NCBI GenBank assembly: GCA_951804985.1
Contig: OX638130.1
Location: forward strand, 33,270,554-33,334,553
From: Dryomyza anilis
Taxonomy: Eukaryota > Arthropoda > Insecta > Diptera > Dryomyzidae
Length of the DNA stretch: 64,000 bases
Direction of reading: 5' to 3'
Part shown: piece after piece, positions 1 to 12,499 of the stretch
How positions within the stretch are numbered: the first letter of the stretch is position 1
Layout: every line of letters starts with the position of its first letter
Made by a program: the position numbers and the translations under genes
Notes under the pieces: model-generated
Seen by the model: the letters and a program-made list of their open reading frames with translations, nothing else
Told to the model about the DNA's origin: nothing
Database searches by the model: none

Positions 1-739
1 ATTTCGGAATTTATATCATCATTATTAATTACTTGTCCAAATTCATCTGCTAACGTTTTGCTTTGCTCATTGCTTTTTGAAAAAGTTTCTTCCTTAAAAT
101 TATAATTGTCCTGTTTCGACCATGGTTCTCGCTGCATAAGAGCTTCCACATTTAGAGCTTCATTTAACAATGTATCTAATGTGTTTGACTTGCTACCAAA
201 CATTATAATTTTTATTGTTGGATCCCGAACTCCAATTTTGAAAGAAGTCAGAACTGAATCCAACAACTCCAATTTTGAAAGAAGTCAGAACTGAATCCAA
301 CAACTCTAATTTGAACACGTCATCAATACCTATGTTTTTTCTGTACTTTTTACTGCCGATCTCCAATGCCATGAATTGCAGTCCATATAACCGTCTGGCA
401 AATGCCCTCAACTTTTCTCCACTATTTTGATATGTTTGTCTAATCATTTGCAGTGCTGAATCTAAGGAAACTACTTCTAAGTATGTATTTTTTAGCAAAT
501 CGTATAAATCTTCTATTTTTTCGAAATTTCTTGACCTTACTAAGTCATAAGCATCCCCATTCAATCGTAACCTAACGCATTTAATAAATACATTATTCTC
601 TGAATCTTGAATTCCAAGCTTCGCAGCTTTACTACCTTCAATAAATCTGCAAATTTCTGTTTTTAATAATGGTGAATCCGTTCCAGAAAAGCAGGGAACC
701 AAATAACGTACGAGTTTCAAAAATATTTTCCGTACCCAT
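1..739 (-). pseudogene. gag of the tRNA-Ser-type LTR element, frameshifted
   Basis: The reading frame encodes a retrotransposon Gag-like polypeptide with the segment FIKCVRLRLNGDAYDLVR. The Gag at 34230-34724 has the matching FIKCVRLRLEGDAYKLVR. The likely ATG is at 737-739 (MGTEN, matching MGNEN in the other copy), but an extra T in a T-run near 725 shifts the frame. Further downstream a 37-base tandem duplication (228-301) shifts it again. Beyond the duplication the frame resumes (MFGSKSNTLDTLLNEAL) and leaves the window. No zinc knuckle is seen in the visible part. Gag would form the capsid of the retrotransposon particle; this copy is broken. Confidence 0.65.
228..301. repeat. 37-base perfect tandem duplication inside gag
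   Basis: Bases 228-264 and 265-301 are identical 37-mers. Because 37 is not a multiple of three, the duplication shifts the gag frame; taking one unit away reconnects the two coding halves in one frame. Confidence 0.9.
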
Positions 740-1140
740 TTTGATTGTCGACAGTGTAATTCTATTTCTTAATTTGTTTCGTGGTATATTTGTCCTTTGT
801 TTACCTTTACTTATGACATTTTTTTTTTTTATATAAAATTTTACATTTTGAAAAATAATTAATGTTTCATATTTTGATTTTAAATATTTTATATTGTATT
901 TTTGATTTAATAATTTATAAATTATTTTGTAAATTATAATTTAATTATATACTGATTTTTTGATCGCATTTTAATTTCCATTTAATTTGATATACAAATT
1001 TATTATTTTTATCACCAGCATTCAGTGCTGCTAAAAACTGATACGTTTTGAATATAAATATTTGTTTGATTTTATAGTGTTATCGTTTTATATTTAATGA
1101 AAATTATAATTTACATACTACTAGTATGAAATATTTTATT

Positions 1141-1328
1141 ATACACTGGAGGGTCCGGAGTTCAGATTCGCAGTGTGTATTTTCTTTTATTTATTGTCAT
1201 ATTTTTATTATATATTATTTTATTTTAAGTAATATTTCGTAGTACTTTTTTTTTACATTCCATATTATTTTAAATTAATATTTCTATTATACACTGGAGG
1301 GTCCGTGGTTTGGAATCTCAGTGTGTAT
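1141..1328. repeat. pair of hairpin repeats in the element leader
   Basis: Two 40-base units (1141-1180 and 1289-1328) share CACTGGAGGGTCCG, and each is bounded by ATACACTG and CAGTGTGTAT, so each can fold into a stem-loop. They are 148 bases apart in the long AT-rich leader between primer site and gag. Their function is unknown. A packaging or leader structure is possible but only inferred. Confidence 0.6.
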
Positions 1329-1500
1329 TTAATTTCATATATTTTATTTTTCATTGATTATTTTTTTAAATAGTTAGAATGCGTAAATATTTTTTTTTCA
1401 AAACTTTAAAAACTCACCATTTTCTATTTGGGTTTTTTACGTCCTTCGTCCTTCGTTCTACGTCCTCCTTCCCACTCTCGGTCCTTGAGAGGTTGGTACC

Positions 1501-1518
1501 GACGTACCGGCTGCGCCA
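1501..1518 (-). other. primer binding site, tRNA-Ser type
   Basis: On the minus strand, two bases after the LTR end, the sequence reads TGGCGCAGCCGGTACGTC. The first 14 bases match the tRNA-Ser primer site used by fly 17.6/297 elements except for one base. It fixes the LTR boundary at 1521. Confidence 0.6.
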
Positions 1519-1520
1519 AA

Positions 1521-2087
1521 TGTTGTATATTTTAATGTTGAATTTATTTTACATTTATTTAATTAAAGAACACTTTTTATTGTTTTAACACTTTTTATTG
1601 TTTCAACACTTTTATTAAATTTACTACCTCCACTTGAGGCTAACTAAACTACAATCTTTTAAATTGCAACGAAAGTTATTAAAAATACCTTCGTTGCAAG
1701 CTTTTCTTAAATACTATTCTCACTATGTTCTAGTGAGTTTTCACTTTCACTCAATTTTGGTGTACGTGACTTTTGAAGAAAGTCCGACTTGCAGTTTTTG
1801 GCTGACACCAATTGCGAAATATCAGAATTGTTGGCAATCGCTGCTTTGCTTATTTTAACATAGACCCAAAATTATGCAATGGAAAATTGTATTGCAAGCC
1901 TCTTGAAAGAGGTGTGGTCTAAGTAAAGCTTTAGCGCTTTGCCAAATTATTGCCAGCTTCTGTTAACTGTGCAAGCTAACCTGAAAGAGGTGTGGTCTAA
2001 GCAAAGCTTTAGCGCTTGCCAAATTATTATCATTGTTGCCAACGTGAAGCGTTGGGACAATGCTATGAACATGTTGCTGTACAACAT
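1521..2087 (-). repeat. probable 5' LTR of the tRNA-Ser-type element
   Basis: The inner edge is set by the primer site (TGTTGTAT at 1521). The outer edge is uncertain: GTACAACA at 2079-2086 would be an inverted terminus with one mismatch and would give an LTR of about 566 bases. It contains a 77-base direct repeat (1894-2035) and ends in an 11-base tandem array. Confidence 0.45.
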
Positions 2088-2122
2088 GAGTACAACATGA
2101 GTACAACATGAGTACAACATGA
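1894..2122. repeat. 77-base direct repeat plus 4 x 11-base tandem array
   Basis: Units at 1894-1970 and 1971-2035 share GAAAGAGGTGTGGTCTAAG and the following AAAGCTTTAGCGC. They are followed at 2079-2122 by four perfect copies of GTACAACATGA. Both probably belong to the LTR or its edge. Confidence 0.8.
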
Positions 2123-2224
2123 TATAAAAACATGATGCGCTCAACATATGTACAGAAACATCCAAAACTGAATGAATAGTGAAGAACCATAAATAAAAGA
2201 AAAATGTATGCGCTAATTCACAAC

Positions 2225-3187
<963 letters not shown>

Positions 3188-3725
3188 TGTTACGAAAATT
3201 CAGTCTACGGAAAACTGTTCTACGAGTTCGTATCGCTTGATTGTGTACAAAATAAAAACACACTAATATTTGGTTTTAACTAGTATTATTTCAACTAGTA
3301 TTAATTTACTTTATTTATTTAAATAACAACTTAAAGAATAATCACTTATATCGCCTGCTGAATTTACCTTAGCAATGTTCACTCACGAGACGCACTAGTT
3401 CACTATCAAATCACAACTGAAGTGAAGTACCTCAGATGCGGCTCCCTTATATGCTGCATGCATCAGTTCGACACGTTTCGACAAGCTTCGACTTGTTTCG
3501 AGAACCTTCTACTCGTTTTGTGAATGACGTATGCTATTGGCATCTCATTCACACTCATGTGTTTTAATGCGCTGATCTTCCATCTCTTTCTCGCACACTG
3601 CCTCAGTGCGCTGAATGATCTTCCGTCTCATTCTAACACATTGCTTAGTGCGCTGAATTGTTTTGCGTCTCATTTATTATTGTAGAATGCTTGCACAGTG
3701 GGACAAATTACATCTTTTCGTAACA
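3188..3725 (-). repeat. 3' LTR of copy A
   Basis: The 538-base LTR runs from TGTTACG at 3188 to CGTAACA at 3725 as read on the plus strand, with perfect inverted termini. On the minus strand it is preceded by the purine-rich AGGTGGAGAGCAG, a good plus-strand primer tract. A TATA-type promoter (TATATAAG in intact family members) is slightly degraded here (CTTATATG). Confidence 0.9.
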
Positions 3726-3858
3726 CTGCTCTCCACCTAAATCTGTTAGTCTCGAACAGATGTTAATCCTCTCTCTCTCTATACGGCGCCAACCTTTCTA
3801 AATGTACTACTTTCATTTTTCGTCTAACGCCCGCAGTATACATCATTAATTATTTTAA

Positions 3859-5235
3859 TTATCTTATATGGTCCCCAGTGTGTTCCCAGTGTGTTTGCAT
3901 CTTAGGGAATAAGCCTTTCTTCCTTTGTGGGTTATAGAGCAAAACAAGTTCTCCTTCCGTAAATCCCTCTGAATTTGTGAGGAAGTCGTATCTGGCCTTC
4001 ATCTTATCACTCGCAAATTGTGTACGCTGCCTTACAAACTGATGCACTCAGTTTCATTTCTTCACTTTTCCTGGAAACATAATCCTGAATAGGAATTCCA
4101 GCTGAAGGACTCGCACCGAACTTTAAATCCGCAGGTAATCATGAACCGCCGTTCGATAAGCCATGAGGAATAATGGTATGTGTGTATCCCAATCTTTTTG
4201 ATTTTTATCAACCACTTTTCTGAGATACTCTTCCAAAGTCCGATTGAATCTCTCTACCATGCCATCAGATTGCGGGTGCAATGGCGTTGTTCGTGTTTTG
4301 TGTCTGTTGAGGACTTTGCATACTTCTTTAAATACAGCAGACTCAAAATTTCTTCCTTGATCTGAATGCAATTCCAACGGTACTCCAAAACGGCTTACCC
4401 AGTTGTTAACTAACGCATCCGCAACTGTTGTGGCTTCTTGATTTGGCATGGGATACACTTCAGGCCACTTGCTGAAGTAGTCAATGACGACACGCACATA
4501 CTTATTACCCGCATCACTGATTGGAAATGGTCCGGCGACATCCATGGCGATACGTTCGAATGGTGCTCCCACGTTGTACTGATGCATCCTGCCGCGACTT
4601 CTGACTGTTGGTCCTTTTGCTGGTACACATTGCGGACAACTGCGGATCCAATGGGCGACTGACTCTTGGCATCCAACCCAATAAAATCGTTTCTTTACCT
4701 TCTCGACCGTTTTATTTATGCCCAAGTGTCCTCCACTTGATCCACCATGGTATTCCGCTAATATCTCTTTTGTTTTTGACTTAGAAACAACAATCAAACT
4801 TCGAGCGGGCCTGCCATCTTCACTTTTCCATACACGATATAGGCAACCGTCTTGTAGCTTAAAGCTCTGCCACTGTGCCCAGTACGCCTTAGTTATTGGG
4901 CTGTCGGAAACTATCTCTTCCCATGATGGTTTTCTTTGCTGTTCCTTGAACATCATGATTTTTGTGAGGTCGGGATCACTCTTTTGATCAATTTGAATTT
5001 GTTCCGGAGTCCATTTTTCATCGGGCAAAACATTTAGCAAACGAATGTGAATTATGTTTTCTTTTCCTTCCGCTCTTGAACAACGTCTGCATTCTAGTTT
5101 ACATGGGCGTCGTGACAGAGCATCTGCATTTCCATGGTTTCCTCCTTTACGATGTTCGATTGAGAAATCGTAGCTCTGCAATCGCTCTATCCAACGCGCA
5201 ATTTCGCCTTCCGGATCTTTGAACAGAGTAACCAT
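3859..5235 (-). pseudogene. integrase of copy A, nearly full but frameshifted near the C-terminus
   Basis: The frame begins in the RNase H tail (IARWIERLQSYDFSIEHRKG). The HHCC zinc-binding part follows (HLGINKTVEKVKKRFYW ... CPQC). The catalytic core keeps its Asp-Asp-Glu residues: MDVAGPFPIS, HSDQGRNF and MVERFNRT. After AYRTAVHD a 47-base deletion, relative to the copy at 11288-11659, breaks the frame. The C-terminal part resumes at 3859-4047 (SDKMKARYD, then a disrupted GPY/F-like end). Integrase would insert the cDNA into chromosomes; the family uses ATAT targets. Confidence 0.85.
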
Positions 5236-7254
5236 CGTAGTGCTGCGTGATCGGTTCTCTGTCGGTTCTCGGTGAAACTGTTGTCCGTACAGGTATTTGT
5301 GGAAATTTTTCTCACTTTCGATTAGAGCAAGAAGCTCCCTCCTGGTGACACATTAATTTCGCTCGGGTTTGGACAAGGTTTTACTGTAGTATGCGATCAC
5401 TTTTTCTTGACCATTGATCACTTGAGAGAGAACTCCGCCGATTCCGTATCCACTCGCATCTGTATCAAGTATAAATTTCTCACCTGGAATTGGATACGCA
5501 AGAATTGGTGCCGAGCACAGCAGATCTATTAATTTCAAAAAATCCCTTTCTTGATCATCGTCCCATTAAAATGCGCGGTTCTTTCTTGTCAACTCGTGAA
5601 GACTGCTAGCAACATTTGCAAAACCTGGAACAAATCGCCTGTAGTATGTACATAGCCCTAAGAAACTTCGTAGGTCATGTAGGTTTTGCGGTCTAGGCCA
5701 CTCCTTCACTGCAACTATTTTATCTTCATCGGTATGCACTCCTTCCGTGGTAACTCGATGGCCCAAATACTTGACTTCTTTCTTGAAAAGTGAGCATTTC
5801 TTTGGGCTAAGTTGTAGACCCGCATTTTTCAATCGAAGGAACACTTCCTCTAGATTTCTTAGATGTTCGTTGAAAGCCTTGCCCATAACAATTATGTCAT
5901 CAAGGTATACTAGGCATGTTTTCCAGTGCATTGCATAGTCCAAACGGCATTACCAAAAATTGCCTTAGTCCATCTCCAGTACTGAATGCGGTCTTCTCTC
6001 GATCTTTCTTATCGATTTCTACTTGCCAGTAACCGTTTTGCAAGTCCAACGTAGAAAACCACTTAGCATTAGATATATCCAATGTGTCATCGATTCTTGG
6101 CAATGGATAACTATCTTTCTTTGTGACATCATTAAGTTTTCGGTAATCAACGCAGAACCAAGTGCTACCGTCCTTCTTTTTCACCAATACTACTGGTGAA
6201 CTCCATGGGCTCTCAGATGGTTCCACCACGCCATTTGCGTGCATTTCTTCAACCAAATGTGATACTTCGTCTCTTTTCGCAAGTGGTACCCTTCTTGGTG
6301 CTTGACGAATTGGGTTAGAATCACCAGTGTCTATTCGATGTTTTACAATGGCAGTTCTGCCATCCTTTTGGCCCTTTTCAGCAAATATACACCGATATTT
6401 GTCAATTAGCTGTTGCACTTGACTCTTTTCATTGGCAGTCAAATTCTTCGTCCACTCATTTATAAACCTGTGAGTAGATTGTTTGTCTATTTGCGATGTG
6501 CCGTAGTCCCTTGATGGATTTGACTCACAATTTATAATCGCTGATGCCTCTTGACACTGGCCTATCACTGTTCCTTTTTTAATTAATTTGGACGAGTTTT
6601 CCACGTTGAGAACTATTATTGGAACAACTTTGTCTTTTGTCGCTTCTACTAATGTTCTTCCGACAACAATATTACTTCTGCTCAATTGCTCATCATTCGC
6701 TTCTACAACCCACAACTTGCTTATCCCACAATATCCATTTAATTTCGCCCAAACAATTGCTTCCGAATTAGGTGGTATTTTTCTATTTTTATGAGCAATA
6801 ACTTGTTTAATTTTCGGGCTCTGGTCACAATCAATGTTTAGTTGGATCTCCGTGTTGGCATAACTCAAAATTTTTCTTGTTAAATCTAGTGTGAAACCGT
6901 TTCTTATCATGAAGTATATGGCAAGTATTATTTCGTCTACTATTTCCGCCACTATAAAATCATGCTTAACTGTCGTAGTGCCAATAGTGATTTCCTTGGT
7001 AATTTCTCCTCTGATTGGAGCCTCTTCACCTGTCGCTGTTTGTAATCTTATTCCGATAAGCGGCTCTATTTCGTGCCTAACAAGGTTACTTCTTATAATT
7101 GAGTGTGAAGCTCCTGTAGCCAACGTTACCATATATGCTACACAATCAATTAGCCCCTTGACAGTTAAACTATTCGACTTTCGAGCAATTTGTAAAATGG
7201 AGATTCTGGGGCAATCGGTTATGGGAGTCAGATCGTGCCCCGCAGATCTGACTC
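5236..7254 (-). pseudogene. protease, reverse transcriptase and RNase H of copy A
   Basis: In order: retropepsin with VTLATGASHS, where the catalytic Asp of DTG is replaced by Ala; the linker; then RT with [42 protein letters not shown] and the catalytic YLDD. RNase H follows, with FILDTDASGYGIGGVLSQ and YYSKTLSKPERN. A 47-base deletion at about 5939 removes the stretch between LCNA and YLDD and shifts the frame. A TAC-to-TAA change near 5353 stops RNase H. The gene would copy element RNA into DNA; this copy cannot. Confidence 0.85.
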
Positions 7255-7290
7255 GTTTTAGATTAAAGCTTGATTAAAATTTACGCTATT

Positions 7291-8676
7291 TTAGACATGA
7301 TCCTGTCCTTCTTCATGTCTGGGTTCATCTGTGGATTTTTTACGACAGTCACGTGCCATATGCCCATATGTATCACAGTTGTAACATTTACCTTTGAATT
7401 GGGTGTCTTTGTTGGCTGATGTGTGTTCGGTTTTAACGCCTGCTTTAACTGCTTGGTACACTAGTTGAAATAAATCATCGTTCTCCACATCAATTCTACG
7501 CGCCTTTGGACCCGATCGGCACGTCGCATTTGCTGTCTCCTGTGTTAGAGCGATGGTAAACGTTTACGTAAATGTTACCTTAGGCGCAATTAGTGTCGCA
7601 CGTTTTGACTCCTGATCGCGTATACCATCAACAAACGCTTCGATCTTGCACTTTTCTATGAAATCACTTGTTGAATCTGCGTACGACAAATGCGCAAGCC
7701 TCTCGACGTCCGCTGCATACACCTGCAAAGTTTCGCCATTTCGTTGCATTCTGCCCTTCAACTCCATTCGCTATATCTGTTTCATGTGATCACTGCCATA
7801 TTTTCGCTGCAGTGCAGCCATAACCGATAAATGACTGTTTCGATCACTTTCTGTAACAGTCTGCAATACTTCGGCTGCGCCTCCTGTTAGCGCCACGATA
7901 AGTGCGGCTACGCTGTCCCCATTATTCCATCGATTACTTACAGCCGTGGTCTCAAATTGCAGCTTGAAAATGTTGAACGCTGTGGTTCCATCGTAAATCG
8001 GCGATTTTAGCCTCGTACCACTAACAACATGCTGTGTAGGTCCATTTATCTGCAAACACGTGCAAATCTTTTTTTATTTCCTGGATTTCTTTGTCTATAC
8101 CATTTTCTAATCTTTGAATTTTATCATCAACATCATTTAGATGCGCTTCAAGATCATTTACTTTGCTATGTAGAGTATTAGAAACTTCCAGAAGTTGATT
8201 AGAATGTTCTTGAAGCTGTTCAGAATTTTCCTGAAGTTTCTGTTCTATTTTGTTAGAATTATCTACAAGTTCATGCTTCATGTCTAATTTGAGCTGATTG
8301 GAATTTTTTAGAAGTTTCTGTTCCATTTTGTTGGAATTTTCTAGAAGTTTCTGTTCCATTTTGTTGGAATTTTCCACAAGTTTCTGTTCCATTTTGTTGG
8401 AATTTTCTACAAGTTTCTGTTCCATTCTGTTTTAAGTTGATTGGAATTTTCTTGAAGCTGTTTGGAATTTTCTTGAGCCATTATCTGAAACTGTTGCTGC
8501 ATAGCTCCGATCAACTGGCTCATATCAAAAACTTGGGTCTGTACTTTCTCCTCTGTGTCCAGATTTTTCGATGACGATGCTGCAGCATCAATTTCAAATT
8601 CGTGCTCCGCGAGAAGAATGCCTTGGGCCTCCAATTCTTCCATTAGGCCCTCCTGCAGCTCTACTTTCGTACCAGT
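7291..8676 (-). pseudogene. gag of copy A with coiled coil and CCHC knuckle
   Basis: Minus-strand pieces give, in order: the end of a SAP domain (GTKVELQ), a coiled coil built of repeated MEQKL(L/V)ENSNK units, a capsid-like region (TRLKSPIYDGTTAFNIFKLQF ... LQRKYGSDHMKQ), and one zinc knuckle CYNCDTYGHMARDC (C-X2-C-X4-H-X4-C). Frameshifts split it near 7565, 7770 and 8420. The first codons are lost at the 8676 junction. Gag would form the particle and bind RNA through the knuckle. Confidence 0.8.
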
Positions 8677-9411
<735 letters not shown>

Positions 9412-9860
9412 TGTTACGAAACGAGGTAATTTGCTCCACTGTGCAAGCAATCAACAATAATAAATGAGACGCAAGACAATTCAGCGCACTAAGCAATGTG
9501 TTAGAAAGAGACAGAAGATCATTCAGCGCACTATGCAATGTGCGAGAAAGAGATGGAAGATCAGCACATTAAAACACATGAGTGCGAATGAGATGCCAAT
9601 AGCATGCGTCATTCACGAAACGAGTTGAAGGTTCTCGAAACAAGTCGAAGCTTGTCGGAACGTGTCGAACTGATGCCTGCAGTATATAAGGCCGCGCATC
9701 TGAGGCACTGTACTTCAGTTGTGATTTAATGGTGAACTAGCGCGTCTCGTGAGTGAACATTGTAAAGATAAATTGTAGTAATTCAGCAGTTTTTATTTTG
9801 TACACAATCCAGCGATACGAACTCGTAGAACAGTTTTTCGTAGACAGAATTTTCGTAACA
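9412..9860 (+). repeat. solo LTR of the SAP-Gag family
   Basis: It runs from TGTTACG at 9412 to CGTAACA at 9860 with perfect termini. At 449 bases it is about 90 shorter than the 538-base LTR at 3188, because of a deletion before the final TTTTTATTTTGTACAC. Both sides are TA repeats, consistent with insertion into a (TA)n target with an ATAT duplication followed by LTR-LTR recombination. No internal region is attached. Confidence 0.85.
9683..9719 (+). promoter_or_regulatory. LTR core promoter
   Basis: TATATAAG at 9683 is followed about 30 bases downstream by TTCAGTT, which resembles an arthropod initiator (TCAGT). The same pair is present in other family LTRs, for example on the minus strand at 32799-32835. 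Confidence 0.6.
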
Positions 9861-9885
9861 ATATATATATATATAGATATATATG

Positions 9886-9943
<58 letters not shown>
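9861..9943. repeat. (TA)n microsatellite between two LTR remnants
   Basis: About 80 bases of TA with TATG and TAGA variants, continuing the array interrupted by the solo LTR at 9412-9860. Confidence 0.9.
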
Positions 9944-10258
9944 GAAGGAGAATGTTCTCGAAACAAGTCGAAGTTTTTCGAAACGTGTCGAACTGATGCA
10001 TGCAGTATATAAGGGAGCCGCATCTGAGGTACAGCACTTCAGTAGTGATTGTAAAGTGGTCGAGTGCATCTCGTGCGATAAATGTCAAGTTAAATTGTGG
10101 ACATGCAGCAGTTGTTAGAATTTGTTATTAGTAAAGTTGTTTATTAAAGTGAATTAAAAAAGTTAATTGTTATAATTTAAACAAAGGAGTGTTTGTATTT
10201 TGTACACAATCCAGCGATACGAACTCGTAGAACAGTTTTCCGTAGACTGAATTTTCGT

Positions 10259-10262
<4 letters not shown>
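9944..10262 (+). repeat. 5'-truncated LTR, variant B of the SAP-Gag family
   Basis: It contains the 3' two thirds of an LTR, from GTTCTCGAAACAAGTCG to CGTAACA at 10262. Its middle part (GCAGTTGTTAGAATTTG then TTATTAGTAAAG) differs from the LTR at 3188 and matches the LTRs at 43439-43915 and 60158, so this is LTR variant B. It keeps the TATATAAG box. It is truncated at the left inside a TA tract. Confidence 0.8.

Positions 10263-10320
<58 letters not shown>
10263..10320. repeat. (TA)n microsatellite
   Basis: 58 bases of pure TA directly after an LTR end (CGTAACA) and before a minus-strand pol fragment. Confidence 0.95.
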
Positions 10321-10324
<4 letters not shown>

Positions 10325-10440
10325 GTTCTGTTGAGAACTCTTATTGGAACAACTTTGTCTTTTGTCGCTTCTACTACTGTTCTTCCGACAACAATATTAC
10401 TTCTGCTCATTTCCTCATTCGCTTCTATAACCCACAACTT
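10321..10440 (-). pseudogene. pol linker fragment (protease-RT junction)
   Basis: The minus frame reads the linker KLWVIEANEE-MSRSNIVV ... [10 protein letters not shown], then a short piece (RTA) that in copy A lies well downstream in pol. A deletion therefore joins the two just before the TA tract. Confidence 0.6.
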
Positions 10441-10446
10441 GCTCGC

Positions 10447-10836
10447 AGATTTTCCAACTTGTCCATATTTTCACATATTAACCCTTAAAGGTTGCTGAAT
10501 CTTGTCGTGTAATCGGTTTCTCTGTGAAAAATCACGTTCGTGAATTATCGTGAAAACCGCACAAACGTGACTCATTTATCAAAATTATGACATATCACCT
10601 TGAAAAACGGATCAAAAAAGGAACTTCCAGAGTTGCCAACTTGTCCATATTCACATATTAACCCAACTTGTCCATATTTTCACATATTAACCCTTAATTA
10701 ACAATTAACCCTTAAGACTGCTGAATCTTGTCGTGTAATCGGTTTCTCTGTGAAAAATCACGTTCTTGAGTTATCGTGAAAACCGCACAAACGTGACTCA
10801 TTTATCAAAATTATGAGATAACACCTTGAAAAACTT
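10447..10836. repeat. two-unit tandem repeat of about 195 bases
   Basis: Two diverged units (from about 10447 and about 10656) share CCAACTTGTCCATATTTTCA, GAATCTTGTCGTGTAATCGG, CTCTGTGAAAAATCACGTTC and ACCTTGAAAAAC. A short third start lies between them. No coding content is visible. It abuts the truncated LTR at 10837, so it may be a satellite into which the element inserted or by which it was truncated. Confidence 0.75.
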
Positions 10837-11287
10837 TACAATGTTCACTCACGAGACGCTCTAGTTAACTATTAAATCACAACTGAAGTGCGGCTCCCAT
10901 TTATATTGCATACATCGGTTCGACACGTTTCGACAAGCTTCGACTTGTTTTGAGAACCTTCTACTCGTTTCGTGAATGAAGCATGCTATTGGCATCTCAT
11001 TCGCACTCATGTGTTTTAATGCGCTGAACTTCCGTCTCTTTCTAACACATTGCTTAGTGCGTTGAATTGTCTTGCGTCTCATTAATTAATGTTGCATGCT
11101 TGCACTATGGGGAAATTACATATTTTCGTAACACTGCCCTCCACCTAAATCTGTTCGTCCGCAACAGATGTCAATCCTCTCTTTTGCTATACGACGCCAA
11201 TCTCTCTAAATGTACTACTTTCATTTTTTGTCTAACGCCTGTAGTATTCTGAATCCGATACACGACATCGTTAATTCTTTTAATTAT

Positions 11288-11880
11288 CTAGTATGGTCCT
11301 TCCCAGTGTGTTTGTTGTTTAAGGGATAAGCCTTTCTTTCTTTGTGGGTTAAAGCGCAAAACAAGTTCTCCTTCCGTAAATCCCTCTGAATTTGTGCGCA
11401 AGTCGTATCTGGCCTTCATTTTATCACTCGCAAATTGTGTACGCTGCCTTACAAACAGATGCACTTCGTTCATTTCTTCACTTTTTCTGGAAACATAATC
11501 ATGTACAGGAATTCCAGCTGAAGGACTCGCACCGAAATTTAAATCCGCAGGTAATCTTAAGTCTGTTCCAAAAACAATTTTAGATGGTGAAGCAACTGTG
11601 GTGTCATGAACCGCCGTTCGATATGCCATGAGAAACAGTGGTATTTGTGTGTATCCCACTCTTTTTGATTTTTATCAACCACTTTTCTGAGATACTCTTC
11701 CAAGTCCGATTGAATCTTTCCACCATTCCATCAGATTGCGGGTGCAATGGCGTTGTTCGAGTTTTGTGTATGTTGAGGACTTTGCATACATCTTTAAATA
11801 CATCAGACTGAAAATTTCTTCCTTGATCTGAATGCAATTCCAACGGTACTCCAAAACGGCTTACCCAGTTGTTAACTTAT
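11288..11880 (-). pseudogene. integrase core and C-terminus of copy D
   Basis: Two overlapping frames give MELHSDQGRNF, TRTTPLHPQSDGMVERFNRT, then the C-terminal part IPLFLMAYRTAVHDTTVASP ... WEGPY. It retains the second Asp and the Glu of the DDE triad. The N-terminal part with the first Asp is deleted. One frameshift lies near 11690. Confidence 0.75.
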
Positions 11881-12480
11881 GCACCCGCAACTGTGCTTAA
11901 GTTCTTCCGACAACAATATTACTTCTGCTTCTGCTCATTTGCTCATTCGCTTCTATAACCCACAACTTGCTTATCCCACAATCTTCATTTAATTTCGCCC
12001 AAACAATTGCTTCTGAATTAGGTAGTATTTTCCTATTTTTATGAGCAATAACTTGTTTAATTTTCAATGTTTAGCTGGATCTCCGTGTTGGCATAACTCA
12101 AAATTTTTCTTGTTAAATCTAGTGTGAAACCGTTTCTTATCATGAAGTCCATGCCAAGTATTATTTCGTCTACTATTTCCGCCACTATAAAATCATGCAT
12201 AACTGTAGTAGTACCAATCGTGATTTTCTTGATAATATTTTCTTTGATATTGACCTCTTCACCGGTAGCTATTTGCAATCTTATTCCTATAAGCTTCTCT
12301 ACTTCGTCCCTTACAAGGTTTCTTCTTATTATTGAGTGTGAAGCTCCCGCATCCAATGTCACCATATATGATGTATAATCAATGTGTCCTTCGACAGTTA
12401 AACTATTCGGTTTTCGAGCAATTTGTGAAATGGAGATTCTGGGGCAATCGGTTAGGGGAGTCAGATCGTGCCTCGCAGAA
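11881..12480 (-). pseudogene. protease fragment of copy D
   Basis: The frame reads MVTLDAGASHSIIRRNLVRD: the active site keeps Asp, but the usual DTG is DAG. The rest follows the family (RLQIATGEE ... EIILGMDFMIRNGFTLDLTRKIL). The linker is disrupted after IQLNIEN by a short deletion. Confidence 0.7.
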
Positions 12481-12499
12481 CTGACTTGTTTTATTTTAA

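Larger units (their letters stand above)
1..2087 (-). mobile_element. LTR retrotransposon with tRNA-Ser-type primer site, copy 1 (5' part)
   Basis: On the minus strand this reads LTR, primer binding site, a long AT-rich leader with two hairpin repeats, then gag running off the left edge. The primer site begins TGGCGCAGCCGGTA, close to the tRNA-Ser site of the 17.6/297 group. A second copy of the same family lies at 34230-35657 (same primer-site/LTR junction and a related Gag). Only the 5' part is inside the window, so pol cannot be judged. The assignment to Ty3/gypsy rests on the primer site and Gag style and is an inference. Confidence 0.65.
3188..8676 (-). mobile_element. SAP-Gag Ty3/gypsy-like retrotransposon, copy A
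   Basis: Minus-strand order is gag (8676 to 7291), protease-RT-RNase H (7254 to 5236), integrase (5235 to 3859), polypurine tract (3726-3740) and 3' LTR (3188-3725). It is the only copy retaining all pol domains, but it has lost the 5' LTR, primer site and first codons of gag: at 8676 it meets an oppositely oriented LTR fragment. Two 47-base deletions, a stop in RNase H and an Asp-to-Ala change in the protease make it inactive. No env reading frame lies between integrase and LTR. Confidence 0.85.

Noticed and set aside
2079..2122. Regular short repeats that could suggest a CRISPR-like array
   Set aside because: They are pure 11-base tandem repeats without spacers in a eukaryotic setting.
3726..3860. 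Possible env gene between integrase and 3' LTR of copy A
   Set aside because: There is too little space and no frame; the region is only the integrase tail, a leader and the polypurine tract.
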